The notes below the pieces were generated by a model that saw only the letters and a list, made by a program, of their open reading frames with translations, ran no database searches and had not been told where the DNA came from. Positions 1-10,675 of a stretch of DNA of 64,000 nt are shown here, piece after piece. The translations under genes and the position numbers were made by a program. The stretch is from Magnolia sinica (Eukaryota > Streptophyta > Magnoliopsida > Magnoliales > Magnoliaceae): NCBI RefSeq assembly GCF_029962835.1, contig NC_080579.1, forward strand, positions 84,523,959-84,587,958, in the 5' to 3' direction. How positions within the stretch are numbered: position 1 is the stretch's first letter; each line of letters starts with the position of its first letter.

Positions 1-84
1 CACCACTATCACCTTTTTCTTTCCTCTTGTCATTGTACTTAAGAATAGGAAACTGACTTTTCGTATCAGATTCCCACAGATGGC
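1..84 (-). mobile_element. Tat-type retrotransposon leader, fragment cut by window edge
   Basis: The sequence equals the leader between gag and 5' LTR of the element in copy B (10581-10663). It includes the minus-strand leader words following the primer-binding site. The rest of this element would lie to the left of the window. The primer-binding site itself is deleted here. Confidence 0.7.
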
Positions 85-772
85 ACTACCCTCCGCTCAA
101 TGCAGTGAACCTTTGACGAACCTTGGCCCTACACAAAGGGTAAGCAAAGGAGACCCTGGCTAAGCCGGGGGACCCTCTGATGCCTAAGTTAGGCTAGGGA
201 ATCTGGGTCTAAGTTAAATGTAGAGAGAGGGTGCGAGATATTGCGTACCTGTAGCAATAGGGTCCCCTTATATTTATACTTATGTGTTGGATGATTTGCG
301 TTCGTTAATCTTGGCACGATTCTCTCAATCAGTGGGATACTGTGATCGTGGAGATTTCGTCCGTAATCCAAGAATTGTGTGGCGCGTCGTGTCTTAGAGG
401 AGCATATCCGCAGGCGAGATATTCGGTCACATCCACGTAGGGCACTTTCTTAGTTTGGCACTCGGAATATCCGCATCTAGCCTCAGCCTTGGCCTCACCC
501 GGCCCGAGACCGAGTACTAGTATTCGAGACTAGTAGAATTTCTTGTCTTGGCTCTGGACCTCGAACTAAGGTGGCCTTGGCTCCAAGCCTCGAACCAAGA
601 CTAGTGCGTAGATTAACCCTTTTGTCGAGTTATTAAACGAAGATAGCAGCTATGAGCTGAGATGAGCCGAGAGAAGACTCGGCCCCGCTTATCCATCACA
701 CACTCTCGAGGTATCCCCTCCGAGCTCTAAGGTAGGTGGTTGGCTTAACTCGTCGAGTTGGATTTCCCCACA
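85..772 (-). mobile_element. 5' LTR of Tat-type Ty3 retrotransposon (copy A)
   Basis: On the minus strand the LTR begins TGTGGGGAAATCC (at 772) and reads toward the leader at 84. Its internal end is lost with the primer-binding site. A TATA-like box (GTATAAATATAAGG on the minus strand, near 262-276) lies about 190 bp before the leader, as expected for an LTR promoter driving minus-strand transcription. Immediately outside, at 773, is the right half of a palindromic element, so the retrotransposon inserted into that element. Confidence 0.65.
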
Positions 773-897
773 ACCGATATCATTATCCCCACTATTTACT
801 ATTATGTGGTCCACTCGAGCTTTGGATATGCTTCAATTTTAGGCTCATGCCCTAAGATAAGCAGGATATAAGACATACATTACGGTGGGGCCCATAG
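773..897. mobile_element. Palindromic inverted-repeat element, right half only
   Basis: This matches the right arm of the abundant palindromic family: a GTGGTCCACTCGAG word, then a heptad equivalent to 'atgccctaaaatga', then the terminus with a GTGGGGCCCA-type motif near 883. It is broken at 773 by the LTR. The left half should lie beyond the other end of that retrotransposon. The same half is present in copy B at 11380-11506. Confidence 0.7.
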
Positions 898-2021
898 AGT
901 TTACTCAATGCGCCCTAGCGTATTGAGCAATCTGCATCTAGAATATCCCTTATTAAATTCTTATATTTTAAGAACATGGTGGACACATTTTCCTCATTCA
1001 TACGAAATAATAGCTCTAACATAAGTTATGAAGATGGAACTTCTGGGCATGAATTTCTTAATAAAGATGGAGAATCACCTGGAAGCCTTCTATTTTTGGT
1101 GGGCCCACTGTTCTCTATGGATGACATCCAACCCATCCAAGAGATGCATCTCACTGTGAAACTTGGACGTGGAAAAAAGTTAGGCCGATCCAATCATCAG
1201 GTGGGCCTCCATGTGCAATTTCACTTGAACGGGTTGGATTGCATCTACACAGCACATTGGACCCAAAACGGCCAAATTCCACTGGAGAGCTCTCACACGC
1301 AACTAGTTGTAAGATAAAAAGTTACCGTACTACATAATTCGTAACTTTTAAATGACAGAGGCATCCAAACCATCCAAAAGGTCGGTCCCACCATCAAGAA
1401 CTCATAATAAAAAATCAAGCTGATCTGCTCACTATTTTGGGACACACGATAGAAAACAATCGAAAACCGTGGATCTGACTCAAAGTTCATGTGCGGCCCA
1501 CCTCATGAGTGGATTGGCCTATTTCTTAGCTATGGTGATCTTGGTGGTGGGCCAAACCTTTTTGGATGGGTTGGATGTCATCCACGCATGACATATTGCT
1601 AATTATGAGCTAGTTGTATGCAGACGTTCTTTCTACATGTAGTGTACGGGAGAATTTGATCCACTCATCACGTGGGCCACACCATTTAAACGGTGGACAG
1701 CCACGTTTGATCAAAGTACATGCATGGCCCACCTGATTATGGGATTTTTTTCGTACATGGCATTCTTTGCTGTGGGCCTGACCTTTTGGAGGGGTTGGAT
1801 GTCATACACACATGACACGTGGCACTTATCCGCTGTAAATTAGACGTCCCACTAGTTGCATGTGAGATCTCAGCAATCTATGATCCATGGCCTTCTAGGG
1901 CTGTTGATGGGCCGGGTGGGCCCGCTAAGGATGGAATTCAGGCCCGAGCCTGGACCAGGCCTAAAATATAAGCCCATTTATTAATCAGGTGGATCCAAGC
2001 CTGTTTAGGGTTTCCAAGCCG
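898..2021. repeat. Intergenic repeat-rich stretch, no gene
   Basis: No credible coding exon was seen. The stretch contains three diverged versions of a 'ggttggatg(t)catc...acatgacacgtgg' type module (about 1110-1320, 1500-1620 and 1680-1860), suggesting an old inverted-repeat element or tandem duplications. From about 1905 it carries a GGGCCGGGTGGGCCCG-rich foldback-like unit whose other half appears near 3570-3640. Confidence 0.5.
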
Positions 2022-2550
2022 TAGGGCTGTACACGAACCGAGTTGGCTCGATTAGCCCGATTGACTCGGCTCGAAAAAGTTTGATCCGACACGATTCGAA
2101 ACTGAGTTCGAGCCGAGTCGAGCTGATGCTTTGAGCTCGAAAAAATTTCGAATCAAGTTCAAGCTTGCCCAAGGTGGACTCAATTCGGATCGAACCCAAC
2201 TCGATTGAACTCAGATCGAACTAGTTTTGTGACTCAGTTACTTTGATATTGATGTTGCTCACCAAGTGTTCGATGAAATGACTCAATGAAGCGTGGCTGG
2301 TGGCAAGGAAGGTATGTATATGAAACAAATATCCTTTTTTTTTCTTGATTTTTATGTTGCTTAGAAGGTGTTTGATGAAATACCTATAAAACTGTTGATG
2401 CTTTTTTACATACTGTGAGATTTTGAAGCTGTGGTCTATGCGTTTGTGAAAATGCTGCACAGGTGAACTCGGCTCGAACTGGCCCGAGTTGCTGACTGAA
2501 CTGAGCCGAACTGACCGATCAAGCTCGACAAGTGAGCCGAGCCAAGTTCA
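2022..2550 (+). mobile_element. hAT-like non-autonomous element with PPR-like insert
   Basis: It starts TAGGGCTGTACACGAACCGAG, the terminus shared with the copies at 12472, 40252, 47255, 50276 and 62515. The flanks are rich in CTCGA/GAGCCGAG words and the middle (about 2235-2450) is different in composition. In the middle, DIDVAHQVFDEMTQ is readable before a stop, and VFDEIPIK further on; both resemble PPR motifs. The right terminus is truncated here. The hAT assignment comes from the 8-bp target duplication seen around the 47255 copy. Confidence 0.65.
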
Positions 2551-2940
2551 GTGGACCACCTGATTTTTGCGTCAGGATATGTTAGAGAGAAATGAGTGGC
2601 TTAGATCTTATACACGTGTGCCACAATGGCATGAGTGCCCTATCCCGGTAATACATTTTGCCAGGTGGGCACGCGTGCATTGATGGATAAGTGCCATCCA
2701 AACCGTCCACAACATAGCCACCCCATTTTAAGACTTAGATTTCAAAATTCATACTGATCCATTGCTCATCAGGACCACACCAAAGGAACAAATGAGGATG
2801 TAGGCAAGGAGAACGTCAGCCGTAGCAATGTCCAGATGGAATGTGGGAATTTCATATATATGCCATCCAACCTATTCATCAGGTGATCCACACCAGGGTG
2901 AAAGGACACCCAACTCACCCAAGACGGTGCAACCCTTACC

Positions 2941-3345
2941 GTGGGACCCACCTTGATGTATATTTTCTATATCCATGCCATCCATCCATTTTTTTCAGAT
3001 CATTTTAGGGCATGAGAAGATAAATGAAAAAGATCTAAATCTCAGGTGGACCATACCACTGGAAACAGAGGTGATTAAATGCCTTACCATTAAAAACTTC
3101 CTATGGCCCACCCTAATGTTTATTTGCCATCCAAACTGTTGATAAGGTGACATAAATCTGGATGATATATATATCAGCTTGATCTAAAACATTTGTGGCC
3201 CATTAATGGTCAATCACCACTATTTCCTGTGGTATGGTCCGCCTGATAATTGGATCTGTCTCAATTTTGGGCCCATGCCCTAAAATGATATGTAGAAACA
3301 GATGGACGGTGTGGATATAGAACATAAATCAAGGTGGGCCGCACC
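2941..3345. mobile_element. Palindromic inverted-repeat element, full length
   Basis: It begins GTGGGACCCACCTTGATGT and ends ATCAAGGTGGGCCGCAC. Inner words are also mirrored: 'ctcaggtggaccataccactgg' is answered by 'cctgtggtatggtccgcctg', and 'ccattaaaaac' by 'attaatggt'. Nearly the whole 405 bp could therefore fold into one hairpin. It is non-coding. The copy at 13391-13790 is its duplicate. Confidence 0.85.
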
Positions 3346-4023
3346 ATCTTAGGTGAGGCTGGGGCTGCTCCCATGCAGACTAGGCTTTAAAAGAAAAAAA
3401 TCCGCACGCACCTCTCTGCATGTGGGCCATCTCACGGAAGACATGCTGACTTGGCCACACCAAATTCACGGCTTGGATTCCACAACACATAGAAGGTGGG
3501 CCCCACATAGCTTGAAGGTAATTACCATTTAACTAAGTTGGATCGAATTCCATCATTCCATATGTAAATGGTTGGCCTCGGGCCTGAATTTTGGCCCATT
3601 TAGATAATGGGCCGGGCTCGGGCAGACCCGGGTCCGAACGTTACGCATTCAAAACCCTAATCCCAGTTGATCCTTTCTAATGCTTAGAGGTGATAATTCA
3701 GATGATCTGGTCCGTCAATCGACTTGAGCCAGATAAGTTACCATTGGGTTACATGATGGATGATCAGGCAGAGAATGGCCCATGGCAGAGTGATGGAACC
3801 CACCGGTCATCGTACCTAAACAAGACGAGAAGGATTTTGACAACCATGCATCGATTTTGGAGGAAGGTCCACATCAATTTTGAACCACACAATTGGACGG
3901 CTGCGATGCACCCATGAAACCATGAGATTGAGTGTTACGGATCAATCCAAAAGGTAAGTTTTTGGGCCCACCCCAGCCTGATGGATAGGGTTTCGGAATG
4001 GTGGAAAACTAACATAAAAGTTT
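3346..4023. repeat. Intergenic stretch, no gene
   Basis: A short open frame at 3690-3917 has no recognisable domain and is disrupted in the duplicate copy (14120-14345), so I treat it as non-coding. A GGGCCGGGCTCGGG-rich foldback segment lies near 3570-3640. Nothing else was recognised. Confidence 0.5.
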
Positions 4024-4102
4024 ATGTTGTAACTCCATTAGGTTGGGTTGGATAGACTATCAATCCAAGCCTAACCCAACCTAAGGTGCAACCCCAACCA
4101 CC

Positions 4103-4475
4103 TGATGGGATTTCCTCCCAGGACTCGACCGGTCGTGAGCCTCACTCGACCGGTCCCTCAACCAGTCGAGCCCTGTTTCAACTCAAATTCCAGTGACTTT
4201 GGGTTATTTTTTCCCATGGTGCTTGACCAGTCGAGGGAGGTACTCGACCGGTCGAGTGGGCTGCTCGACCGGTCAAGGACACGACTCGACTAGTCGAGCT
4301 TACGCAGATTTAAGTCCGATTTCGTGCAGGATTCAGAATTTTAAAGTGGTTTTCGCACTCATGCGAAAGGGAGTCTCCTAAACTATAAATAGGAGGTACC
4401 TAGTGCTTTCTAGGCATTGCAAGAGGGTTTCCTAAAGCTTTACAAGGGTTTGCTAAAAGGTTTAGGGTTATCAAA

Positions 4476-4527
<52 letters not shown>

Positions 4528-4740
4528 GGGAAGCTTGTAGAAGAGAGGTTATGCTTGTGGAGGTGATCTACTGTGCAATCAACATCTCAGCGCTTCTACG
4601 TCCTCGTGATCAATGAAATCTCTCCGTTTTTCTTTTATTCTCTTATTGTGGAGATTGCCCAAGGTGCTCTTGTCGCCGAAGCCACCGTCGACGCTCATCC
4701 CCCCAGCTCGGTAACTGGTCCCTTTGCTCAAAGGGAATAA
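4103..4740 (+). mobile_element. LTR-like unit with palindrome array and TATA box
   Basis: It starts with TGATGGGATTTCC exactly where duplication copy A stops. The first 200 bp hold six or more near-palindromes of the form CTCGACCGGTCGAG or CTCGACTAGTCGAG. A TATA box, CTATAAATAGG, follows at 4383-4393, then an AAGG/TTTCTAA-rich leader, a (GA)n run and a U5-like stretch. The copia LTR at about 19740-20305 has the same layout. The right boundary is uncertain and no host sequence resumes after it, so it is not a clean solo LTR. Confidence 0.6.
4479..4528. repeat. (GA)n microsatellite
   Basis: An uninterrupted GA run lies just downstream of the TATA box of the LTR-like unit, probably in its R/U5 region. 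Confidence 0.9.
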
Positions 4741-5215
4741 CAAGTTTCCATTTTTTTATTTTTTTTTTCAATGTAAATGAATTTCTCTTTTATATCAATG
4801 ACGATTGTTGGTATATGGCTTGTTCACGTATGTTGATTGTTGTGATCATTCTTAGATGTCTAATGTTTTAAGGACCGACCCCTTGAGGGGCCAACCCCCT
4901 CCCCCACAAATGGCGTGCTCAGATGCTTTTGTAACGAGCCAACCCTCTTCTTAGGAGATCGGGTCATCTTTGGGCTTTCTCCCTACGTGTAAGGGGATCC
5001 CTATGTAGATTTTTATAGGTTTAATGTCCTGACCCCTTCTTGAAGGGATCGGTCCGTTAAGTTAGCCTCTGCTTATGAGAGGTAACTTCTTCTGTTTGTA
5101 AATAGTCTGAGATAATTTGTGCAAGTAGACAATGTAGGAAGGAAATAGAAACCTTAAGAGGCTAGTAGCTTCAAGTAGTACACTTATTGAGGGCCTTCAA
5201 TGTCCGATAGATTTC

Positions 5216-6420
5216 TCACTGATAGTATATCTTCAAGTGCTCGACGTTCTAAGGATGAGGGAATAGACATCCCTCAAGATCTTTCAAGTGATAGGAGCCT
5301 GACTGGGTTGATCTGATCACACGACAGGGCCCTTCCCAGTTGGGCCCGAGTGTCCTAGCCCCTGGTTCTACTGTGTTTTGAAAGACACAACAGAAGACCA
5401 AGTCCCCTGGCCGAAAACGCCTAGTTTTGACCCTTGAGTTGTAGAACCGTACCACGTGGTGATGTCTAGTAGTGACTTGGAGTCGGGCAATATCTCTGGC
5501 CTCTTCAAGCAAGTCAAGGCTTGCTGTGATGTGCTCCGCATTCTGATCTTCCTGATAGTTTCTGACCCGAACTATCGAGAGGTCGATTTCGACTGGGATG
5601 ACCGCCTCAGAGCCGTAGGACAGCGAAAAGGGGGTCTCCCTAGTAAACGACTGGGCCGTGGTCTGGTATGCCCATAGGACAAATGAAAGCTCCTCTGCCC
5701 AGTTGCCCTTCGCTTTTTCCAACTTCATTTTCAGGTGGTGCTTAATGACCTTGTTTATAGCTTCCACATGCCCATTGGACTGCAATGCCGAGGCGAAGAA
5801 TAAGCATTCGAGATGCCAAGCCCCCTGCACATGTCTCTAAATTTATCATTGTTGAACTGCTTTCCGTTATCAAAAACGATGGTGCGTGAAATCCTAAATT
5901 GACAAATAATATTCTTCTAGACAAAGTCGATCACCTTCTGTTTGATTATCTTAGCCACTGGCTTGGGCTCGGCCCATTTAGTGAAGTAATCGACTGCGAC
6001 AATAGCAAACTTCACCTGTCATTTTCCCATGGGCAAAGGTCCAATGATGTGGATTCCCCCACTGAGCGAACGGCCACGGCCCACTCATAGGGCGTCATTT
6101 CTTCCGCGAGCTGCCTCGGTATTGCTGCAAACCTCTGACATTTGTCGCACCTTTGGACATGATCTTTCAAGTCCTCTCGGATGGCCCCTGGCGGAGTATC
6201 TTCAAAGCTAGGGCTCGGCCACCGTAGTGATTACCACAGATACCCTCGTAGATTTCTCGTATCACACAATCCGCTTCTTCAGGTCGAAGGCATCTGAGGT
6301 ATGGTTGTGAGTACCCCTTCTTATATAAGATCCCATCCAGGATAACGTATCGGGCTGCTCTGATCTTCAAGCGTCAAGCCTCCAGCCTGTCCTAGGTAGT
6401 CGTAGATTGGGTCCATCCAA
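5216..6420 (-). pseudogene. Retrotransposon integrase, degenerate
   Basis: A zinc-binding N-terminal remnant lies at about 6200-6370 (YLRCLRPEEADCVIREIYEG, then GGRALALKILRQG), with in-frame disruption afterwards. The catalytic core follows: VAVDYFTKWAEPKP near 5970, VFDNGKQFNN near 5870, and NGHVEAINKVIKHHLK near 5775. These give the expected D, D and E of the DDE triad. The C-terminus ends NVEHLKIYYQ followed by TGA at 5216-5218, a normal end for this lineage. At least three stop codons and frame changes interrupt it; for example a Trp codon just before NVEHL is now TAG. It would have joined element DNA to host DNA. Confidence 0.85.
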
Positions 6421-6571
6421 CTTGGTGTAGTCTCGACCGGGTTAACCATTTCTCGTCTCAATTGGTCTTTCCCTCGATGGCCGAGGCTAACCTTGCAAGG
6501 GCATCAACCCAAGAGTTCTCTGCTCTCGGAATCTAGTTGATGGTGCAACTCCAGAACCTCTTAATCAATTT

Positions 6572-6966
6572 TCAGGTTTCGGCCAGAGAAGCTACCATCC
6601 TGGTTTCCTTGGCTTCGTACCCTATGGAAATATGGTTCTCCACAAGTTGGGAATCATATCGTACTTCAAGGGACTGAACACCTACACTCACCGCTAATCT
6701 TAGTCCCGCCAACAAGGCTTCATATTCGGCTTCGTTATTGGAAGCTCTGAAACCGAGCCTGATGGCATATTGAATAGTTGTAGAGTCGGGTACGACCAAG
6801 ATGATTCCTGCCCCAGCTCGCTTAGCGAAGACCCGTTGACATAAAGGACCCACCTCCGCTCCGACTCTAGATCCTTGGCAAGCGATGGGACTAATGGCGT
6901 AGCAGGGGCTACTTCTGCTTTGTTATCGTCGTTCAAGATAGTGAATTCGACTATGAAGTCAGCCAC
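6572..6966 (-). pseudogene. Second (archaeal-type) RNase H domain, degenerate
   Basis: Two overlapping frames together cover the domain. It starts MADFIVEF, then WVLYVNGSS (normally YVDGSS, so the first catalytic Asp has become Asn), then ASNNEAEYEALLAGLRLA with the conserved Glu, and YDSQLVENHI with the second Asp. A frameshift near 6840 separates the first strand from the rest. This RVT_3-type domain in addition to the normal RNase H places the element in the Tat lineage. Confidence 0.85.
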
Positions 6967-7350
6967 CGCCTGGCCCTTAATTGCAATCTTCGGATGGTAT
7001 TGATGTCAATATCCCCGAGTTCTATTGCCCATTTAGTCGGCCGTCCGGAGACATTAGGTTTCTGAAGGACCTGCCTGAGGGGGGAGTCGGTTAGGACGAT
7101 GATGGTGTGTGCTTGGAAGTACGGACGAAGCCTTCGAGCCGAAAAAACTAAGCTGATAGCTAATTTTTCCATGCTCCGATATCTGGTCTCTGCGAGCACC
7201 ATTTCTTTGCTCATGTAGTAGACAAGATACTGTTTAGTTCCTCCCTCCCTGATGAGCGCCGAGTTGATGGCCGAAGCCGAGCCAGCCAGGTACAATAGTA
7301 GAGGCTCACCTTCTTCTGGTTTCGATAGTAAGGGAGGCTCACACTCAGAG
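6951..7350 (-). pseudogene. Retrotransposon RT-linked RNase H, degenerate
   Basis: The translation reads LAGSASAINSALIREGG, KQYLVYYMSKEMVLAETRY, then LARRLRPYF-type and VLTDSPLRQVLQKPNVSGR. This matches the connection and RNase H region after reverse transcriptase in Ty3 elements. The frame breaks just past RLQLRA, so the protein is not continuous with the following domain. Confidence 0.75.
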
Positions 7351-7352
7351 GT

Positions 7353-8250
7353 CTACTCGGCCTTCTTGTGTTTCAGTTGCTGAAAGAAGGGGAGGCACCT
7401 ATCGGTAGCTCTGGAGATAAACCGTCCGAGCGCCGCCACTCGGCCAATCAGGCATTGGATTTCCTTTGTTGTCCTCGGGGAGCTCATGTCGAGCAGCACT
7501 TTTATCTTCACAGGATTCGCCTCAATGCCTCTCTGGCTGACTTGAAAGCCAAGGAACTTGCCTGAACCGACTCCAAAGATACATTTGGCCAGGTTCAGCT
7601 TCATTCAATACTCCCGAAGAATTGAAAACGTCACTCCGAGATCTGCGAGGTGGTCGGATGCTCTAACACTCTTGACGAGCATGTTATCGACATAAACTTC
7701 CATTGTTTGTCCGGTCTGCTTAGCAAACATTTGATTTACCAACCTCTGGTATGTTGCCTCAGCGTTCTTCATGCCAAAAGGCATGACCCGGTAACAGTAG
7801 AACCCCTTGTCGGTGACAAAGGTAGTCTTCTGCCTGTTTGGGGGATAAATCAGGATCTGATTGTACCTAGAGTAGGCATCAAAGAAGGAGATATGTTCGT
7901 GACCATCCATGTTGTCGACCAGTTGGTCGATTCAAGGTAATGGGAAACTATCCTTCAGACATGCTTTGTTCAAATCTGAGTAGTCGACACAGACTCGCCA
8001 TTTCCCACTTGCTTTCTTCACTAGGACCACGTTGACGATCTAGTTTGGATAAAGGATTTCTTCAATGAAACCGATGCTAAGGAGCTTAGAAACTTCATCG
8101 GCTATTGTTTCATACCTCTCAGCATCAAATGCTCTTCTTTTCTGCTTCATTGGTTTATGATCCGGATCCACATTCAGCCTGTGGACCATAACATCGGGAG
8201 AAATTCCCGGCATATCTTCGTGTGACCACGCGAATACGTCTCTGTGCTAT
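7353..8250 (-). pseudogene. Retrotransposon reverse transcriptase, degenerate
   Basis: Motifs in order: VKKASGKWRVCVDYSDLNKA (about 8000), FFDAYSRYNQILI (about 7885), FVTDKGFYCYRVMPFGMKNA (about 7790), YVDNMLVKS (about 7690) and FLGFQVSQRGIEANP (about 7540). The catalytic YVDD box reads YVDN, so a metal-binding Asp is lost. Stops interrupt at about 8041, 7934 and 7605. It would have copied element RNA into DNA. Confidence 0.88.
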
Positions 8251-8566
8251 CGTAGGAAAGTTAGCATCTGAGATCTTTGCTCAGAATTCAACGATGTCCC
8301 GAGTTGAACAATTTTGCTCGGGTCGGCTTCTTCGAGCGAGACAATCTCTAAGTCCTCGAGGGGGATCTTCCATGATTTCGAGGATATTGACGGTGAGGGC
8401 CTGTTTCACTAATCCTTTCCTCACGGTTATTGCATAGCATCTCAGAGCTTCACGCTGGTCTCCTCGGAGGTATCCGACCCCACCTTTGGCGAAGAATTTC
8501 ATCATTAAGTGGTATGTAGACACAACTACCCTCATTACATTAAGGGAGGGTCATCCCAGTACGACA

Positions 8567-9238
8567 TTATGCACCGAAGGCATATTGACGACCAGAAAGT
8601 CCGCTAGAAGCTTGACCTGGTGCTGTCCTTCTCCCTCTGTCACTGGGAGGGAGATGGCTCCCTTGGAGATTTACCTTATCCCCGGCAAAATCGTGTAGAG
8701 GAGTCTTCACGGGTTGGAGGCGCGACCTATCGATACCCATTCTCTCAAACGCATCGGAGTAAATGATGTCAACTGAACTCCATGTGTCAACCAGGATGCG
8801 GAAGACTTTGCGGTTAGCTATAGTCATAGCCACCACGAGGGCACCACCGTGTGGATGCTGGATTCCGCACGCATCATCCTCTGTGAAAGTCAAGTTGTAG
8901 GGGTTGACACGAAGCTCTTTCTTCGACCTTTCGGCCAAATTGACATAGTGCTCGGGGTCTGAACTCCGAGAGTGGGCTTTACGAGCCCTGTTCGAATCGC
9001 CTCCCCCAGATGAGCCACCATAAATGGTTCGAATTTTTGCTGGCTCTTCCACTATTTTGCTCGGCGGTTCTTCTTTCTGAGTTGACCTCTCCTCCTTGGT
9101 GTACCGGCACAGATGACCCTTGCGAATAATGGTCTCGATCTCGTCCTCAAGATCCACATAGTCGCTAGTGTTGTCGTCGTGGTCGCGATGGAATCTGCAG
9201 TACTTGCGCTTGCCTCGATTTTTCGCATCGGTCTTCAT
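8567..9238 (-). pseudogene. Gag C-terminus and aspartic protease, degenerate
   Basis: The N-terminal part KYCRFHRDHDDNTSDY resembles the short Cys/His motif at the gag end of Tat elements, followed by an acidic stretch and IRKGHLCRY. The protease follows with FRILVDTWSSVDIIYSDAF. The catalytic triad, normally DTG, is DTW, so proteolytic activity is expected to be lost. The frame ends shortly after HDFAGDKVNLQG through a frameshift. Confidence 0.8.
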
Positions 9239-9239
9239 G

Positions 9240-10565
9240 TAGACAGGTCAATTTAGGAGTCTCTGGCCTCTAATATCTAACAGAATCTGCTCCGTAGAAG
9301 TGTTGAGAGGAGTGTAAGAATGAAATTTTCCATCGGGCCTCCGGCTCGGCCGACGATCACGAGGGGCTCGATCATCAAGTTTTTTGTTGGATGATTGAGG
9401 CTCTTCGTTCCTTAATCTTTTTTTCTTTGACGATACTTCAGTTGCTTGAATGTTCCCATAGGAGTTAGAAATTCCTCTGCATTGGTGTACTTCTGAGCCC
9501 TGTTGATGAGCTCCGCTAAAGTAGTCGGTGGATTCTTCCCGATTGAGGAAGTAAACCTTCCTTCTTTGAGTCTGTTGAACATGGCTGAGAGCGTCATTTT
9601 TTCATCGTAATCTTCCACTAATAAAGCCGCCTCATTGAAGCGGGTAATGTAATCCTTCAGAGGCTCTTTGTTCCCCTACTTAAGGGTGAACAGATGCATA
9701 GTCGGCTTCCAACTCTTCTTACCAGAGACGAACTGGGTAAGGAACATTCTGCTGAGCTCTGAGAATGAGCTGATCGATTTTGGTTTAAGTTGTCAGTACC
9801 AGTTCCGAGCCGACTCGGAGAGAGTTATTGAGAATGCTCGGCACATCACGGCATCCATGGCTAACTAGATTTGCATCCACGAACGGTATGACTCGATATG
9901 TTCTGAGGGGTCTCCGAATCCAGAAAATTGGATGACAGGAGGCATCCTGAACCTCGATGGCATCACCTCATCCATGATTTCTAAGGTGAAGGGGGGCTCG
10001 GTCTCTTCCATCATTGTCTAGACTGCAGTTGGGACGAACGTAAATTGTTGTTTCTTCTGGAACGCCTTAAATTAGTCTCGGAGTTCCTTGAACTGTACTT
10101 CCAGTGGGTTTTGATTCTCAGCCACTGTCTCTTAGAGGGCATTCGCCACTTCGGATGTTCTGCCCCGCCTACTTCTCTTCAGCCGATGATGGAGGTTAGT
10201 GGGGGCTAGAGCCGAGGTGGCAGATACATAAGATTGTTTGGCGTCCCGAGCGAGTTCTGGAATTCGGGCGGATCACTCCTGAGGCACTGCATTGTGCGCA
10301 GGGTCGGGAGCACGTGCGGACTGTGCCTGGGAACCTCTGGCCCGGGAACTAATTGGCCGCAGTCGCTCTTCGGGCACTGACGTGGCTTCCACTTGGTTTA
10401 GCGATGGTTGTTGTTTCTGTTGCGCCTTCATTCGGCTAATCTCATCCTTTAGTATCTAGACTTCGTTCTGCAGCGCCTTGTATTTTCCTCTTCGGCTTCG
10501 AGTTATTGAGATGGTCCCATCAGAGCCGACTCGGTGTGTAACAACAAAGAAGATTGGTGTTGCCC
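9240..10565 (-). pseudogene. Retrotransposon gag, degenerate
   Basis: Joined minus-strand frames give a Retrotrans_gag-like pattern: IQFSGFGDPSEHIESYRSW near 9920, then AFSITLSESARNWYQQLKP near 9810, then FLTQFVSGKKSWKPTMHLF near 9725, and LKDYITRFNEAALLVEDYDE near 9635. The segment 9412-9618 is the longest clean piece and ends in LKYRQRKKD. The N-terminal third is a coiled-coil-like stretch (near 10460, LKDEISRMKAQQKQQ). Stops occur near 10465, 10139, 10083, 10019, 9868 and 9679. Confidence 0.8.
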
Positions 10566-10675
10566 GCTACGTTCAGGTTCCACCACTATCGCCTTTTTTT
10601 TCCTCTTACCATTGTACTTAAGAATAAGAAACTGACTTTTCGTATCAGATTCCCACTGATGGCCCCAAAAAATAT

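Larger units (their letters stand above)
1..4102. repeat. Segmental duplication, copy A
   Basis: This stretch matches 10581-14529 base for base with few substitutions. It runs from the retrotransposon leader through the LTR and on through about 3.3 kb of flanking repeats. Indels distinguish the copies: copy A lacks about 28 bp at the LTR/leader junction (after 84), copy B lacks about 150 bp found here at about 1468-1615, and there is a smaller gap near 3838. Both copies hold the same nested insertions, so those came first. Similarity ends abruptly at 4102, where copy A meets an LTR-like sequence. The left end lies outside the window. Confidence 0.9.

Noticed and set aside
3690..3917. Open frame of 75 codons
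   Set aside because: No domain is visible, and its duplicate at 14120-14345 is disrupted by a deletion, so it is not maintained as a protein.
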